In this document: positions 1 through 8,682 of the stretch, one piece after another | Layout of the letters: every line of letters begins with the position of its first letter | How positions within the stretch are numbered: position 1 is the stretch's first letter | DNA from: Alloscardovia criceti DSM 17774 | GTDB taxonomy: Bacteria; Actinomycetota; Actinomycetes; Actinomycetales; Bifidobacteriaceae | Direction of reading: 5' to 3' | DNA length: 64,000 nt | Assembly (NCBI RefSeq): GCF_000376885.1 | Contig: NZ_AQXR01000011.1 | Span: 434,001 to 498,000, forward strand | Translations under genes and position numbers: made by a program | Notes under the pieces: model-generated | Seen by the model: only the letters and a program-made list of their open reading frames with translations | Database searches by the model: none | What the model was told of the DNA's origin: nothing

Positions 1-517
1 GAGCAAGCATAAACTCTCGCGCTCGATTAAACGAAGCACTCATCCGATCCAAACCAATGAGTTCGTCATCTGACAACACATTGTGAATGTGCGTTCTGAA
101 CCCCTCTTGTGATGAATTATCAATCAGTTTTTCGATATAGGAGTTGAATTTATCTATGTCCTCATCGCTGAAACCTGCGAAAAGTTCGTCCATTAACGAA
201 TCTGCAGCGGCTTGACGACTTTTGAGCAATTCCTGCCCTTTTTGTGTGATCTGCACAAACGTCACTCGAGAATCCTCTTGTGATTTTTCTCGTACCACCG
301 TTCCTGCCTGCTCCAGCTTATTGATAATCTGTGTCACGCTCGATGGCTTAATATCAAGTGCTTCGGAAATTTTCCCCGCCGTCATCTGACCTTCGTCGTT
401 GAGCATAGCCAAGGTTTTCATGAGATTGCCAGTGGTTCTGCTAAATTTTGCGGCGAACACAACATAAAGCTGGTGTATTAATCGCATTAGGTTAGCGAAA
501 AGCTTTTTAATCTGCAT
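1..517 (-). CDS. MarR family transcriptional regulator (3' end cut by window edge)
   Basis: About 172 residues are visible and the C-terminus runs off the left edge. The middle carries a MarR-type winged helix: a recognition region reading ISEALDIKPSSVTQIINKLE, followed by the wing segment VVREKSQEDSRVTFVQIT. Such proteins bind DNA as dimers and usually repress their own gene and a divergent neighbour, often a transporter or stress gene. The ATG at 515-517 is preceded by AAGGA at normal spacing. An inverted repeat at 577-602 and further TTTAGTT boxes just upstream fit an autoregulatory operator. No intact divergent gene follows; the next real gene is an ABC ATPase on the same strand. The effector is unknown. 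Confidence 0.85.
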   Translation of the reverse strand, partial: MQIKKLFANLMRLIHQLYVVFAAKFSRTTGNLMKTLAMLNDEGQMTAGKISEALDIKPSSVTQIINKLEQAGTVVREKSQEDSRVTFVQITQKGQELLKSRQAAADSLMDELFAGFSDEDIDKFNSYIEKLIDNSSQEGFRTHIHNVLSDDELIGLDRMSASFNRAREFMLA

Positions 518-525
518 ACCGTCCT

Positions 526-602
526 TAGTTATTTAGTTTTATGTTTAATAAGCGAAGTAAATACTAAGTCGATATTTTTAGTTTGTCAATTACTGAACTA
601 AA
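526..602. promoter_or_regulatory. Probable MarR operator region
   Basis: A perfect inverted repeat with 7-bp arms TTTAGTT (577-583) and AACTAAA (596-602) surrounds a 12-bp spacer upstream of the MarR start. Further TTAGTT/TTTAGTT boxes occur at 526-538, between the repeat and the start codon. AT-rich sequence around it can hold promoter elements. Binding by the adjacent regulator is inferred from position. Confidence 0.45.
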
Positions 603-656
603 TAATTAGCTGAGAGTGTCGTCACATTTGTTGAACGCTTCTGGAGGAACCTATAA

Positions 657-731
657 ATGCCAGTAATTGTGCGGCGTGCGAATTTTGTATCGTCGTTGCG
701 GCATCCGGAGCAGCCTCCCATTATGCCCTGA
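657..731 (+). CDS. Possible 24-codon ORF or gene stub divergent from MarR
   Basis: An ATG at 657 follows a good GGAGG ribosome-binding site and opens a 24-codon frame ending in TGA at 729-731. It sits where the target gene of a divergent MarR regulator is usually found, so it may be the remaining 5' end of a deleted gene, or a leader peptide. The peptide (starting MPVIVRRANF) resembles nothing I recognise. The degenerate left arm of a repeat element begins at its end. The evidence is only the ribosome-binding site and the position. Confidence 0.2.
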   Translation: MPVIVRRANFVSSLRHPEQPPIMP

Positions 732-806
732 GAAAAATGTTTCGATGTTTTCTTTTACTGCAAGAACTGCGGATCTACTGGGTGATGGTCAATTTTGCCC
801 AAAACG
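723..806. repeat. 79-bp-type inverted-repeat element, degenerate left arm
   Basis: A clear right arm (TGGTCAATTTTGCCCAAAA, 786-804) is preceded by a degenerate left arm around 723-742 (CCTGAGAAAAATG). The implied length is about 84 bp, so this copy is imperfect. Confidence 0.4.
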
Positions 807-865
807 GAGATACAGAACAAATGAGGGAGTTGAGAAACACTTCATTCTTCTTGTGCGCGCTATCC

Positions 866-957
866 TCTTTTGGGCAAAAACGACCATTCAAAGGATATAT
901 AAGGAAACTGAATGATCGCACTGGCATCACATACATCTTTTGGGCAATAATGCCCAT
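866..957. repeat. Two left-type arms of the inverted-repeat family
   Basis: A left-type arm CTTTTGGGCAAAAACGACCA lies at 867-886. A second, CTTTTGGGCAATAATGCCCA, lies at 937-956 and ends directly before the ABC gene's stop codon. Neither has a right arm at the standard distance. The first forms an outward inverted pair with the right arm at 786-804. Confidence 0.45.
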
Positions 958-960
958 GTG

Positions 961-1836
961 TTATTTCGCGAATGCCGCCCAACGCCCATGATTGTGTTCT
1001 ACATGAACTTGCATATGGAACAAATTGCCCAAAAGCTGATCCGTTAAACCCTTTTCCACAGCTCCAGTAAAAATGATGCTCCCGGGATTAGGGTTGATGA
1101 TTTTTGCGCCATCAGCCGGTACTTCTTCAGATTCGGCAATTTCTTCATTAATCTCAGCACTGCGTTCATCGGACAAACGACCCAAAATGGCAATTTTATC
1201 GAAACCTTCCGGTATTTCCTCGAGGCGATGCGTCACCAGAATGACGGTCCTATCCTTATCCTTTTGCGCCAATTCGTGTAATGCGTTGACTACCAGCTCG
1301 CGGCCACCCAAATCCAACCCAGTTGTCGGCTCATCCAAAATGAGCAATTCCGGATCAGTCATCAACGCACGGCAAATACCCACACGCGTCCGCTCTCCTT
1401 CAGAAAGCTTGTACATTTGCTTGCCAGCAAGGTATTCGACCCCATATCTACGCATGAGCATGCGTGCGTATTCGTAGTGCTCGGTGCTGTAATTGTCACG
1501 ATTGTTGCCCATTCGTGATTCTACCGCCGAAACGATAGCATCTAGCGGATCTTCAGTCGGCTGAAATTGACGATTGAGCGCGTTTGAAGCGAGTCCAATA
1601 CGCTTTCGATAGCTGAAAACATTAACTTTTCCTAGACGATTCCCGAGTATTTCTACGCTTCCCTGCGTTGGGAAGAGTCGGGTAGCCATCATGGAGATTA
1701 GAGTGGATTTGCCGATGCCATTCGGCCCAAACACTATCCATTTCTCGCCTTCGCCCACAAACCAATTGACGTCAGCGAGGATTGTCCTGCGCTGACGTCG
1801 GAAAAGAACATCGTTAAATTCCACAGCATTACCCAT
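961..1836 (-). CDS. ABC transporter ATP-binding protein (YlmA/ModF-like)
   Basis: A 291-residue single nucleotide-binding domain. It has a Walker A motif GPNGIGKST near residue 38, the ABC signature LSEGERTR near 143, Walker B LLILDEPTTG near 164 and the switch histidine in VTHRLEEIP near 200. It powers transport or another ATP-driven process, but no permease gene is adjacent, so the partner is unknown. Soluble orphan ATPases of this layout (B. subtilis YlmA type) are common in Gram-positive genomes. After the H-loop there is an acidic insert and a C-terminal extension of about 70 residues. The stop lies 3 bp from a repeat arm, and the gene follows the membrane-protein gene at 1857. Confidence 0.85.
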   Translation of the reverse strand: MGNAVEFNDVLFRRQRRTILADVNWFVGEGEKWIVFGPNGIGKSTLISMMATRLFPTQGSVEILGNRLGKVNVFSYRKRIGLASNALNRQFQPTEDPLDAIVSAVESRMGNNRDNYSTEHYEYARMLMRRYGVEYLAGKQMYKLSEGERTRVGICRALMTDPELLILDEPTTGLDLGGRELVVNALHELAQKDKDRTVILVTHRLEEIPEGFDKIAILGRLSDERSAEINEEIAESEEVPADGAKIINPNPGSIIFTGAVEKGLTDQLLGNLFHMQVHVEHNHGRWAAFAK

Positions 1837-1856
1837 GGAATTTATTGTATGTGTAT

Positions 1857-2690
1857 TTAGATAGCCGTGCCGTATTGGTCCAAATGTGGGTTTTCATCGG
1901 ATGGTCGGGCAATAATGAAAAGATTCAGCACACCGACGCCAAAAGCAATCGCAATTCCCATGATAACCCATGTGTTTGGTGTCCAGAAAAGCAAGGAGAG
2001 GAAGGCTCCAGCTGCTGCTACGATGAGAATCCAATTCAATACGCGCACCCACCAGCTCAGTGTATGAGCACGAGGCTTGCGATAGCTTCCTTGCTGAGCC
2101 TGGCGAATGTCATCCATACGATCCTGACGCGCAAGCTCCTCATAATAATTCGTTGGTTCCATGCGCGCTAGGACCGCAAGCACGATCAAAGCGATAGCGA
2201 AAACAGCGGCTGGAATTGCATAGCTGAATGCCGGGGCATGTAAGACTGCGAGCACAATTTCGGCGATAATTGCAAGGCCCGCAATAATCCACGAGGCCAA
2301 GCTGACCCACCAACGAGGGGAACGAGCAAATGCTGGGTGCTTAGCTTGAGCACGAGCTTCTTTTTCTTGCTCTTCTTCTTGACGAGCAAGTTCTTTCAAC
2401 GCACGCTCACGCAGTCGACGCTCTTTTTTCGCTGCTTTTACGTCTGCGCTAGCTGCACTTAATTTAGGATCGGCAGAAGGAATTTCTTCGAAAGATTCAT
2501 CTTCGGCTTGGAGTGTAGAGCTTGATGGCTTCCATTCACCGCGTGACTTATTGTTTAATCGCACAGAACGCTCTTGCAGCGATGTCTCATCGAGAAGTCC
2601 CGAACGAGACCGGGTCATGCCTTGCTGCGGTTCCGCCTGTCCGCGACGTTGACGTTTTGCCTGAGCACGACGCTCTGCTCTATTAGCCAT
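1857..2690 (-). CDS. Uncharacterised membrane protein with a charged N-terminal half
   Basis: 277 residues. The first half is highly charged and probably coiled or disordered, starting MANRAERRAQAKRQRRGQAE and later rich in K, E, A and R. The second half has two pairs of hydrophobic helices, each introduced by a WWV motif (WWVSLASW, WWVRVLNW), so four membrane segments are likely. The frame is open further upstream, but the ATG at 2688-2690 has an AGGAGTG ribosome-binding site and gives the natural MANRAERRA start. The basic N-terminus is probably cytoplasmic. I do not recognise a named family. It lies 20 bp upstream of the ABC ATPase on the same strand, so co-transcription is likely. Confidence 0.7.
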   Translation of the reverse strand: MANRAERRAQAKRQRRGQAEPQQGMTRSRSGLLDETSLQERSVRLNNKSRGEWKPSSSTLQAEDESFEEIPSADPKLSAASADVKAAKKERRLRERALKELARQEEEQEKEARAQAKHPAFARSPRWWVSLASWIIAGLAIIAEIVLAVLHAPAFSYAIPAAVFAIALIVLAVLARMEPTNYYEELARQDRMDDIRQAQQGSYRKPRAHTLSWWVRVLNWILIVAAAGAFLSLLFWTPNTWVIMGIAIAFGVGVLNLFIIARPSDENPHLDQYGTAI

Positions 2691-2805
2691 ATTCACTCCT
2701 TTATGCATCAGCTGTCTTCCGAGATCTGAAGATGGTACTGATATAACCTGCACCTAGTATAGCCATGAAACCTTGACTTATGGGTGGTTTACTGAGATTT
2801 ATTTT

Positions 2806-2884
2806 GATTTTGGGCAGTTTTGCCCGTGGGCTACTCGATATTCAGAATTTTAAGGTATATAGATGGGTATTTTTGCCCAAAAGA
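2806..2884. repeat. 79-bp inverted-repeat element
   Basis: The left arm TTTTGGGCAGTTTTGCCCG (from 2808) and right arm TGGGTATTTTTGCCCAAAA (2864-2882) give a 79-bp unit when arm ends are aligned to the family. The interior has no similarity to other copies. It lies between the membrane-protein gene and the 3' end of hemW. Confidence 0.8.
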
Positions 2885-2940
2885 TTAGGAACCAAAGAAA
2901 GTAGTCACAGGTGTGCGCCCTGTTCGCTTCCAGCACGCCT

Positions 2941-4119
2941 CTACTTCCCCACTGCAGCAAGCACCTGCGCAATCATTGAATCATTGAGAAGCCGACCTCT
3001 ACGCGTAGCAACGATATTGCCGTTTTCTATAGTCGCTAGCCCTTCGCGCACAAATTCGGCAAGAGTGACTTCAGGAATAGTTTGTCCCGCAGTCCTCTCG
3101 AAAGACGAAATATTGAGCCCCTCACGCATGCGTAGCCCAAGGATTGCAAGCTCTTCAAGGTTCATGGTGTCGTCAAGCTGTTCACTCCCAGACCAAGGAA
3201 TGGTTTTCTTTTGCACACTTTGGCCCCAAATCTTTGGGTGATGCATGTCCCAAGACCGGATACGTGGGCGGTTGTAATGCGAATGTGCACCTGGTCCTAC
3301 TCCGGCCCAATCGACGTTGCGCCAATATCCTAGGTTATGCTCCGATTCGTAACCAGGGCGTGACCAATTGGACACCTCATACCAGCGTAAACCTGCATTT
3401 TCAAACATTTCATCAGCAATTTCGTATTTTGCAGCCTCATCATCGTCATCGGTTTGGGCAAGTTTTCCCGCTGCAATCATCCGCCCCATTTTCGTTGTTG
3501 GCTCAAGAGACAAGGCATACGCGGAAATATGCTTAACGTCCAAATCCAGCGCTGCTTGCACGGACTGACGCCAGTCGTCGAGGCTTTCTCCTGGCGTGCC
3601 ATAGATCAAATCAACGCTTGAACGTAAATTCAGTTTTTGGGCATTTTTGACATTTAACATGACGTTCTTCTGATCATGAGTACGGTCCAAAGTGCGCAAA
3701 ACATGCGGAACAGCCGATTGCATTCCAAATGAAATTCGATTGAAACCCCCGTCACGAAGAGTTGACAGATAATCGTAATCCACCGTGTCTGGATTAGCTT
3801 CCGTGGTAATTTCGGCATTTTCCTCAATTCCCCAGGTATTCCGAATATGAAGAACGATTTTCACCAAATCCTCTGGCGCAAGGATTGTTGGCGTTCCACC
3901 ACCAAAGAAAATTGTATGAGCCGGCGGTTCGATAATGCCATGCTCTTCTTGCCAAATTTTGACAAGGCTGAGCTCATCAATAACCATGTCGGCGTAGCTG
4001 GACCTGCTAACGCCTCCACCTAAGTTGGTAGCCGTGTAGGTGTTGAAATCACAGTACCCACAACGTTTTAGGCAAAAAGGGACATGGACGTATATCTCGA
4101 AAGGTGTTTGCTGGTTCAT
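2941..4119 (-). CDS. hemW: HemW-like radical SAM protein (heme chaperone family, formerly annotated HemN)
   Basis: 392 residues. The radical SAM cluster motif CLKRCGYC lies near residue 16 in the context YVHVPFCLKRCGYCDFNTY. The SAM-binding FFGGGTPT follows, and a HemN C-terminal domain comes later. HemW proteins bind heme and are thought to insert it into acceptor proteins; they lack the decarboxylase activity of true HemN. The ATG at 4117-4119 has a GGAG ribosome-binding site and matches the family start; the open frame upstream runs into a repeat arm. It follows lepA closely on the same strand, a pairing common in Gram-positive bacteria. Confidence 0.9.
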   Translation of the reverse strand: MNQQTPFEIYVHVPFCLKRCGYCDFNTYTATNLGGGVSRSSYADMVIDELSLVKIWQEEHGIIEPPAHTIFFGGGTPTILAPEDLVKIVLHIRNTWGIEENAEITTEANPDTVDYDYLSTLRDGGFNRISFGMQSAVPHVLRTLDRTHDQKNVMLNVKNAQKLNLRSSVDLIYGTPGESLDDWRQSVQAALDLDVKHISAYALSLEPTTKMGRMIAAGKLAQTDDDDEAAKYEIADEMFENAGLRWYEVSNWSRPGYESEHNLGYWRNVDWAGVGPGAHSHYNRPRIRSWDMHHPKIWGQSVQKKTIPWSGSEQLDDTMNLEELAILGLRMREGLNISSFERTAGQTIPEVTLAEFVREGLATIENGNIVATRRGRLLNDSMIAQVLAAVGK

Positions 4120-4132
4120 AGCTACTCCATAG

Positions 4133-4153
4133 GTGGCATTTTTGCCCAAAAGC
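4133..4153. repeat. Solitary right-type arm between lepA and hemW
   Basis: GGTGGCATTTTTGCCCAAAA occupies the whole gap between the hemW ribosome-binding region and the lepA stop codon. No left arm sits at the 79-bp distance. A look-alike inside hemW at 4064-4084 encodes the conserved FCLKRC motif and is probably coincidental. Confidence 0.5.
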
Positions 4154-4154
4154 T

Positions 4155-6035
4155 TTAATTGGCCTTTTGAGCAGCGCGAATTTTATCCTTAGTATCCCTA
4201 TCGGTCGGTTCATCGGTTGAAAGCGCCGCGATAAATGCCTCTTGCGGAACCTCCACATGCCCCAGCATCTTCATACGCTTCTTACCAGCCTTCTGCTTTT
4301 CGAGCAGCTTGCGCTTACGCGTGATATCGCCGCCGTAGCACTTCGCCAAAACATCCTTACGCAAAGCACGAATCGTTTCGCGCGCGATGATGCGTGAACC
4401 AATTGCTGCCTGAATAGGGATCTCAAATTGCTGACGGGGAATCAATTCACGCAACTTTTTAGTCATCATGACACCGTAAGAATATGCCTTATCACGATGG
4501 ACAATTGCGCTAAAAGCATCTACTGTTTCACCTTGAATCAAAATGTCGACCTTCACCAGATCAGCCGTCTGCTCGCCTGACTCGTGATAATCCAAGCTGG
4601 CGTAACCCTTTGTACGGCTTTTGAGCTGGTCGAAGAAGTCAAAAACGATCTCCGCAAGCGGCATGGTGTAATGCATTTCCACACGTTCTGGAGAAATGTA
4701 TTCCATAGTCCCCATGTTTCCACGATGGTCCTGGCACAATTCCATGACAGAGCCGATGAATTCCTTTGGGCAAATAATGTCAGCAGACACCATAGGTTCC
4801 ACGACCGAACGAACCTTTCCCTCTGGGAATTCGCTAGGATTCGTTACGTGATGCACGCTTCGGTCTTCCATCGTCACATCGTAAGTTACGGATGGCGCAG
4901 TCGAAATCAAATCGAGCCCAAACTCGCGGCGCAAACGTTCCGAGACAATCTCCATATGAAGAAGGCCCAAGAATCCACAACGGAAGCCAAATCCCAACGC
5001 CACCGAAGTCTCCGGTTCATAAACCAATGCAGCATCGTTAAGTTTGAGCTTATCTAACGCATCCCTCAAATCAGGGAATTGTGCGTTATCAATAGGAAAC
5101 AGGCCAGCGTAAACCATCGGCTGAGGATCTCGATAACCATCTAAAGGCTCATCTGCAGGGTCAGCTTCCGCCGTAATCGTATCGCCGACCTTGGATTGAC
5201 TTACGTCCTTCACGCCGGTAATGATGTATCCAACCTCGCCGGCACCCAATGCCTTCGTAGGTTGCATTTCTGGGCTGATTACGCCCAATTCAATGGGATC
5301 ATGAACCGTGCCCAAACCCATCATGCGGATTTTTTGACGGCTTTTTAGCTCACCATCAACCATACGAATATAGGTAACGATACCACGGTATGAATCGTAA
5401 ACGGAATCAAAAATAAGTGCTCGAGCCTTGCCATTACTTTGGCCTTGAGGTGCTGGAATTTCTTGAACGATACGATTGAGCAATTCGTCCACTCCTGCAC
5501 CCGTCTTGCCTGAAACGCGTAACACTTCGCTAGGGTCAATGCCCAGAAGACCTGCAATCTCTTCAGCATGTTTGTCAGGATCAGCACTTGGTAAGTCAAT
5601 TTTGTTGAGGACAGGAATAATTGCCAAATCGTGATCAATGGCCATATAAAGGTTTGACAAGGTTTGGGCTTCAATGCCTTGCGTAGCATCAACGAGGAGT
5701 ACTGCGCCCTCGCATGCAGCCAGGGATCGCGAAACTTCATAAGAGAAATCAACGTGACCTGGTGTGTCAATCATGCCCAAAGTGTATTCCGTGCCGTCTA
5801 CTGTCCATGGAACTCGCACAGCCTGAGACTTAATTGTAATTCCGCGCTCTTGCTCAATATCCATGCGATCCAAGAACCGGTCACGCATCTCACGCTGCTC
5901 GACAATGCCGCTGAGCTGCAAAATTCGATCGGCAACGGTAGACTTACCATGGTCAATGTGGGCAATAATGCAAAAATTACGAATCAATGATTGATCGGTT
6001 GAACCTGGCTGATTTTGAGCCATTGCATGAGGCAT
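4155..6035 (-). CDS. lepA: Elongation factor 4 (LepA)
   Basis: 626 residues, a normal LepA length. The GTPase domain shows AHIDHGKST (G1), DTPGHVDF (G3) and NKIDLP (G4), followed by EF-G-like domains and the LepA-specific C-terminus with [15 protein letters not shown]. The protein is a ribosomal GTPase that acts on stalled or mispositioned elongation complexes. The ATG at 6033-6035 has an AAGGAAG ribosome-binding site six bases away; a second ATG 12 bp further in is also possible. It is divergent from rpsT, and the two genes are neighbours in many Gram-positive genomes. Confidence 0.97.
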   Translation of the reverse strand: MPHAMAQNQPGSTDQSLIRNFCIIAHIDHGKSTVADRILQLSGIVEQREMRDRFLDRMDIEQERGITIKSQAVRVPWTVDGTEYTLGMIDTPGHVDFSYEVSRSLAACEGAVLLVDATQGIEAQTLSNLYMAIDHDLAIIPVLNKIDLPSADPDKHAEEIAGLLGIDPSEVLRVSGKTGAGVDELLNRIVQEIPAPQGQSNGKARALIFDSVYDSYRGIVTYIRMVDGELKSRQKIRMMGLGTVHDPIELGVISPEMQPTKALGAGEVGYIITGVKDVSQSKVGDTITAEADPADEPLDGYRDPQPMVYAGLFPIDNAQFPDLRDALDKLKLNDAALVYEPETSVALGFGFRCGFLGLLHMEIVSERLRREFGLDLISTAPSVTYDVTMEDRSVHHVTNPSEFPEGKVRSVVEPMVSADIICPKEFIGSVMELCQDHRGNMGTMEYISPERVEMHYTMPLAEIVFDFFDQLKSRTKGYASLDYHESGEQTADLVKVDILIQGETVDAFSAIVHRDKAYSYGVMMTKKLRELIPRQQFEIPIQAAIGSRIIARETIRALRKDVLAKCYGGDITRKRKLLEKQKAGKKRMKMLGHVEVPQEAFIAALSTDEPTDRDTKDKIRAAQKAN

Positions 6036-6089
6036 TATTAACTTCCTTGATGTAACATTCCTTAACTGCACCCAATTCTACATGATTCA

Positions 6090-6098
6090 TGGTATGAT
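6090..6098 (+). promoter_or_regulatory. Possible extended -10 promoter of rpsT
   Basis: TGGTATGAT fits an extended -10 element (TG, one base, TATGAT) about 45 bp before the rpsT start. No convincing -35 box is seen. Confidence 0.35.
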
Positions 6099-6140
6099 TG
6101 TGACCTGTATGCCGTGTAACAAACGTTTGGAGAAATAAAA

Positions 6141-6401
6141 GTGGCAAATATTAAGTCGCAGAAGAAGCGCATTCTCACCAATGAGAAGGCTCATAAGCGT
6201 AATGTAGCTTTCAAGAGCCAACTGAAGAACACAATTCGTACTACTCGCGAAGCAATTGCTGCAGGCGACAAGGCAGCAGCTGTTGAGGCATTTGCTGCAG
6301 CTTCCCAGAAGCTCGACAAGGCAGCTGGTCGTGGCGTAATTCACAAGAATCAGGCAGCTAATCGTAAGTCTGCTTTGGCTCTTGCAATCAACGCAATGTA
6401 A
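6141..6401 (+). CDS. rpsT: 30S ribosomal protein S20
   Basis: 86 residues, full length for S20. It opens with [18 protein letters not shown] and is rich in Lys, Ala and Arg, as expected for the helical 16S rRNA-binding protein. The start codon is GTG at 6141, with TTTGGAG upstream. The gene stands alone and is followed by a strong terminator. It is divergent from lepA. Confidence 0.98.
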   Translation: MANIKSQKKRILTNEKAHKRNVAFKSQLKNTIRTTREAIAAGDKAAAVEAFAAASQKLDKAAGRGVIHKNQAANRKSALALAINAM

Positions 6402-6434
6402 GCTGATCTGCAAAGCATAAGCCTTTTAGCTTAG

Positions 6435-6475
6435 AAACCGCGCATCTTGTCCTTGTGACATGTGCGCGGTTTTGT
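6435..6475 (+). terminator. Rho-independent terminator of rpsT
   Basis: Ten-bp arms AAACCGCGCA (6435-6444) and TGCGCGGTTT (6463-6472) with an 18-nt loop, running into TTTTGTGTTT. It lies 33 bp after the rpsT stop. Confidence 0.85.
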
Positions 6476-6550
6476 GTTTCTAGAGCGTTTCTAGAGCTTG
6501 CGGATGGTGAGGCGGGCTGCAAATTGTTGTGATCGGTTGAGCGTCGTGCA

Positions 6551-6629
6551 GCTTTTGGGCTGAAATGGCCGCATTGCTGTCGATTTGGTCAGTTGTTTAC
6601 ACAATTCACGGGCAAAATTGCCCAAAAGC
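6551..6629. repeat. 79-bp inverted-repeat element
   Basis: Left arm GCTTTTGGGCTGAAATGGCC (6551-6570) and right arm ending GCAAAATTGCCCAAAAGC (6629) define exactly 79 bp. The stem can extend by CA/TG on the outside. It lies between the convergent rpsT and AbiEi-like genes. Confidence 0.85.
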
Positions 6630-6684
6630 TGCGTACGATTGTTTAGAATAGTCGGGGCTGTAACGCAAACAGCGCTCATACCAA

Positions 6685-6763
6685 AGGTTTGAGCAAAAAG
6701 TACCGCATTCAAGACGATATCAAGTGATGCATTCTAAATTGATGGGCATTTTTGCTCAAAAGC
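6685..6763. repeat. 79-bp inverted-repeat element (GAGC/GCTC variant)
   Basis: Left arm GGTTTGAGCAAAAAGTACC and right arm ATGGGCATTTTTGCTCAAAA span 79 bp. Here the usual GGGC core is GAGC in the left arm, and the right arm has the matching GCTC. Confidence 0.8.
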
Positions 6764-6832
6764 ATAAGCGAAAACTCTCAAAAAAAAAGACACCTACCTA
6801 TATTGCCCTTGTAACCGCTCCGAATAACACCC

Positions 6833-8092
6833 TCAAATACCCACACGTAATAACTTATGCAAAATTCGATGTCCAAGCTGTGGTAAAAGTAGCCTTGCAC
6901 GTTTAGACTGCTCAGATCTTCGTACTTTTGGAACTCCCGCAATTCCGAGCTTGGACAGCATCGCTTTGCCTCTGTTGTAAAAAGATTCGCTGGATTGGAA
7001 TCTGATTATTACAGCGCCCAATAGAAGTAAGGCGTTCTCACGATCATGCTGACGTAATAAAACATCTACTCCATCTGAGGCATTTTGAGACTTAAGCATG
7101 GTTGGGTCACAATATTTACCTCTTCCATCCAGTTCTGCGATAATCAATGGCATTCCACTTGATTTATCTTGTTGATTCCATACAAAGTCGGTACGAAGAA
7201 CGTGTGAAGTTTGGAATGTCGAAGAGTTTTTTGGATGAAGATGGGCGAACGGATTTCGAAATTCAACTTGCAACTTGGGTACCACAAAACCAGCAGAAAT
7301 CATTCGCGCGCGAGCCAATGATTCTGCGAAGTTCTCTGATTTAGGATCGATAAATTTACATCTATATCTGACCAAACTCACTCTCCAGTGATTTCTGCGT
7401 TTTGAACAAAAGCCCAAAATTTCTTCATAACTTATAGAAAAAAGACGTGATAAAACATCGCAGATAGGCAACGCATAGTCGAATGGAAGCATCCGCAAAC
7501 AGTCAAAAATTGTTTGCATTGGAGAAGTCACCAAAATTCCATTGCAAATTCCCACTACCTCATTAATAGGTTTGTAGGTCGTAGCCAAACTCTGTGGATC
7601 CTCACTAATGCTCATGTCGATTTTTCCTCGTGAAACAAGTTCATGAGATTCGGCAGGCCTCGAATTTGCGATGTAATGAAAGTAAGACGGTGTATTTTTT
7701 CTTGCATGTGTGGTTGTGTGGAGGTCCGTAGCAAAGTGAATTTTTTCGTAGAGACGACGATACGGAACCAAAACGCCAAAAACAGCGGCGGCTGAGATAC
7801 ACATGAGTGGCCAATTTGGGTGGGCAATTGCAAGCGCATAGATAATGGACAGGCCTCGGGTGGATTTGCTCATCGCATTCCAGCGGTCTGAGCGCACAAA
7901 GTAGCCTTTCAATGGTTCAAAGACTTCTCCCCTTGTCTTTTGACGAGCAAGCCGACGTTTGAGGTTTCGGTCGCTTGGATGAGATATTGCAATCTGCGTT
8001 TTGTTGGAATCATACATATCAACATTTTGATTCCAACAGAGTTTAGAAGTCGATCTGAGCTGAGATTGTTTACGAATGTGGATAGTTCTCAT
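6833..8092 (-). CDS. Orphan AbiEi-like antitoxin-type protein with a nuclease-fold C-terminus
   Basis: About 419 residues. The N-terminal part (LKRRLARQKTRGEVFEPLKGYFVR) resembles the winged-helix start of type IV antitoxins of the AbiEi group. A middle segment (IYALAIAHPNWPLMCISAAA) matches the usual helix after it. The C-terminus has a restriction-endonuclease-like pattern: RTDFVWNQ, then IIAELDGRGKY, then LLLLGAVIIRFQ, as in DUF559/Vsr-type proteins. No AbiEii-type toxin is next to it, so a toxin-antitoxin role is not supported. The start is uncertain: no ATG has a strong ribosome-binding site, and the frame opens upstream through a repeat element (up to a TTG at 8168-8170). 79-bp elements flank it on both sides. 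Confidence 0.6.
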   Translation of the reverse strand: MRTIHIRKQSQLRSTSKLCWNQNVDMYDSNKTQIAISHPSDRNLKRRLARQKTRGEVFEPLKGYFVRSDRWNAMSKSTRGLSIIYALAIAHPNWPLMCISAAAVFGVLVPYRRLYEKIHFATDLHTTTHARKNTPSYFHYIANSRPAESHELVSRGKIDMSISEDPQSLATTYKPINEVVGICNGILVTSPMQTIFDCLRMLPFDYALPICDVLSRLFSISYEEILGFCSKRRNHWRVSLVRYRCKFIDPKSENFAESLARARMISAGFVVPKLQVEFRNPFAHLHPKNSSTFQTSHVLRTDFVWNQQDKSSGMPLIIAELDGRGKYCDPTMLKSQNASDGVDVLLRQHDRENALLLLGAVIIRFQSSESFYNRGKAMLSKLGIAGVPKVRRSEQSKRARLLLPQLGHRILHKLLRVGI

Positions 8093-8127
8093 GGAGAAAC
8101 GAACTGCTGAAAAGTTGGAAGAATCTA

Positions 8128-8206
8128 GCTTTTGAGCAGGAATACCCATGACGAGGGATATAGGAGTCAAGAAGCCAGTCTTTGATGGCCAATTTTGCTC
8201 AAAATC
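8128..8206. repeat. 79-bp inverted-repeat element (GAGC/GCTC variant)
   Basis: Left arm GCTTTTGAGCAGGAATACCC (from 8128) and right arm ATGGCCAATTTTGCTCAAAA (8185-8204) give 79 bp. The matched GAGC/GCTC change is seen again. It lies in the divergent promoter region of the AbiEi-like and EamA genes. Confidence 0.8.
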
Positions 8207-8268
8207 TACTTAACTCCCCTGCACGCCAAATTTCCCTACTTGTCAACCCGCAGGAAGATGATGACAGC

Positions 8269-8682
8269 ATGTGGATATTTTTAGCACTTTTGTCATCTCT
8301 CTTTGCGGCACTAACATCTATCTTCGCCAAAATCGGTATAACCGGTGTTGATTCTACGCTTGCAACAGCGTTGCGCACCATAGTGGTCCTTGCAATGGCT
8401 TGGGGAATGGTATTCATCACCGGTTCGCATACAGACATTTCTACAATCTCACGAAAAAGCTGGATTTTCCTCATCTTATCTGGCTTGGCAACCGGTGCAT
8501 CATGGCTTTGTTACTTTGCAGCTTTGCAAATGGGTCAAACTACAGGTGTCGTTGCCATCGATAAATTGAGCGTAATCATCACGATAATTCTTGCAGTCAT
8601 TTTCTTACATGAAGAATTTACGATTAAAACAGCCATAGGTTCCATTCTTATTGGGGCTGGAACTTTGCTTATGGTTTTGTAG
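8269..8682 (+). CDS. Small EamA-family (DMT) transporter, single repeat
   Basis: 137 residues with about five hydrophobic helices, equal to one half of a normal ten-helix drug/metabolite transporter. It starts MWIFLALLSSLFAALTSIFA and ends with LHEEFTIKTAIGSILIGAGT, typical of EamA half-size proteins, which probably work as dimers. The ATG at 8269 is chosen because it begins the first membrane helix; an AGGAAG lies a little far upstream. The open frame before it runs into a repeat element. The substrate is unknown. The last 14 bp overlap the 3' end of the convergent GPH transporter gene. Confidence 0.75.
   Translation: MWIFLALLSSLFAALTSIFAKIGITGVDSTLATALRTIVVLAMAWGMVFITGSHTDISTISRKSWIFLILSGLATGASWLCYFAALQMGQTTGVVAIDKLSVIITIILAVIFLHEEFTIKTAIGSILIGAGTLLMVL

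Noticed and set aside
667..991. Overlapping open frames on both strands over the first repeat arms
   Set aside because: They run through the repeat arms, which encode FAQN or WAK-like peptides by chance, and have no support.
4763..5975. GGGCAAA motifs inside lepA and the look-alike arm in hemW (4064-4084) as further repeat copies or uptake sequences
   Set aside because: They encode conserved protein motifs and lack a partner arm at the fixed distance. A DNA-uptake-signal function would need genome-wide enrichment data.
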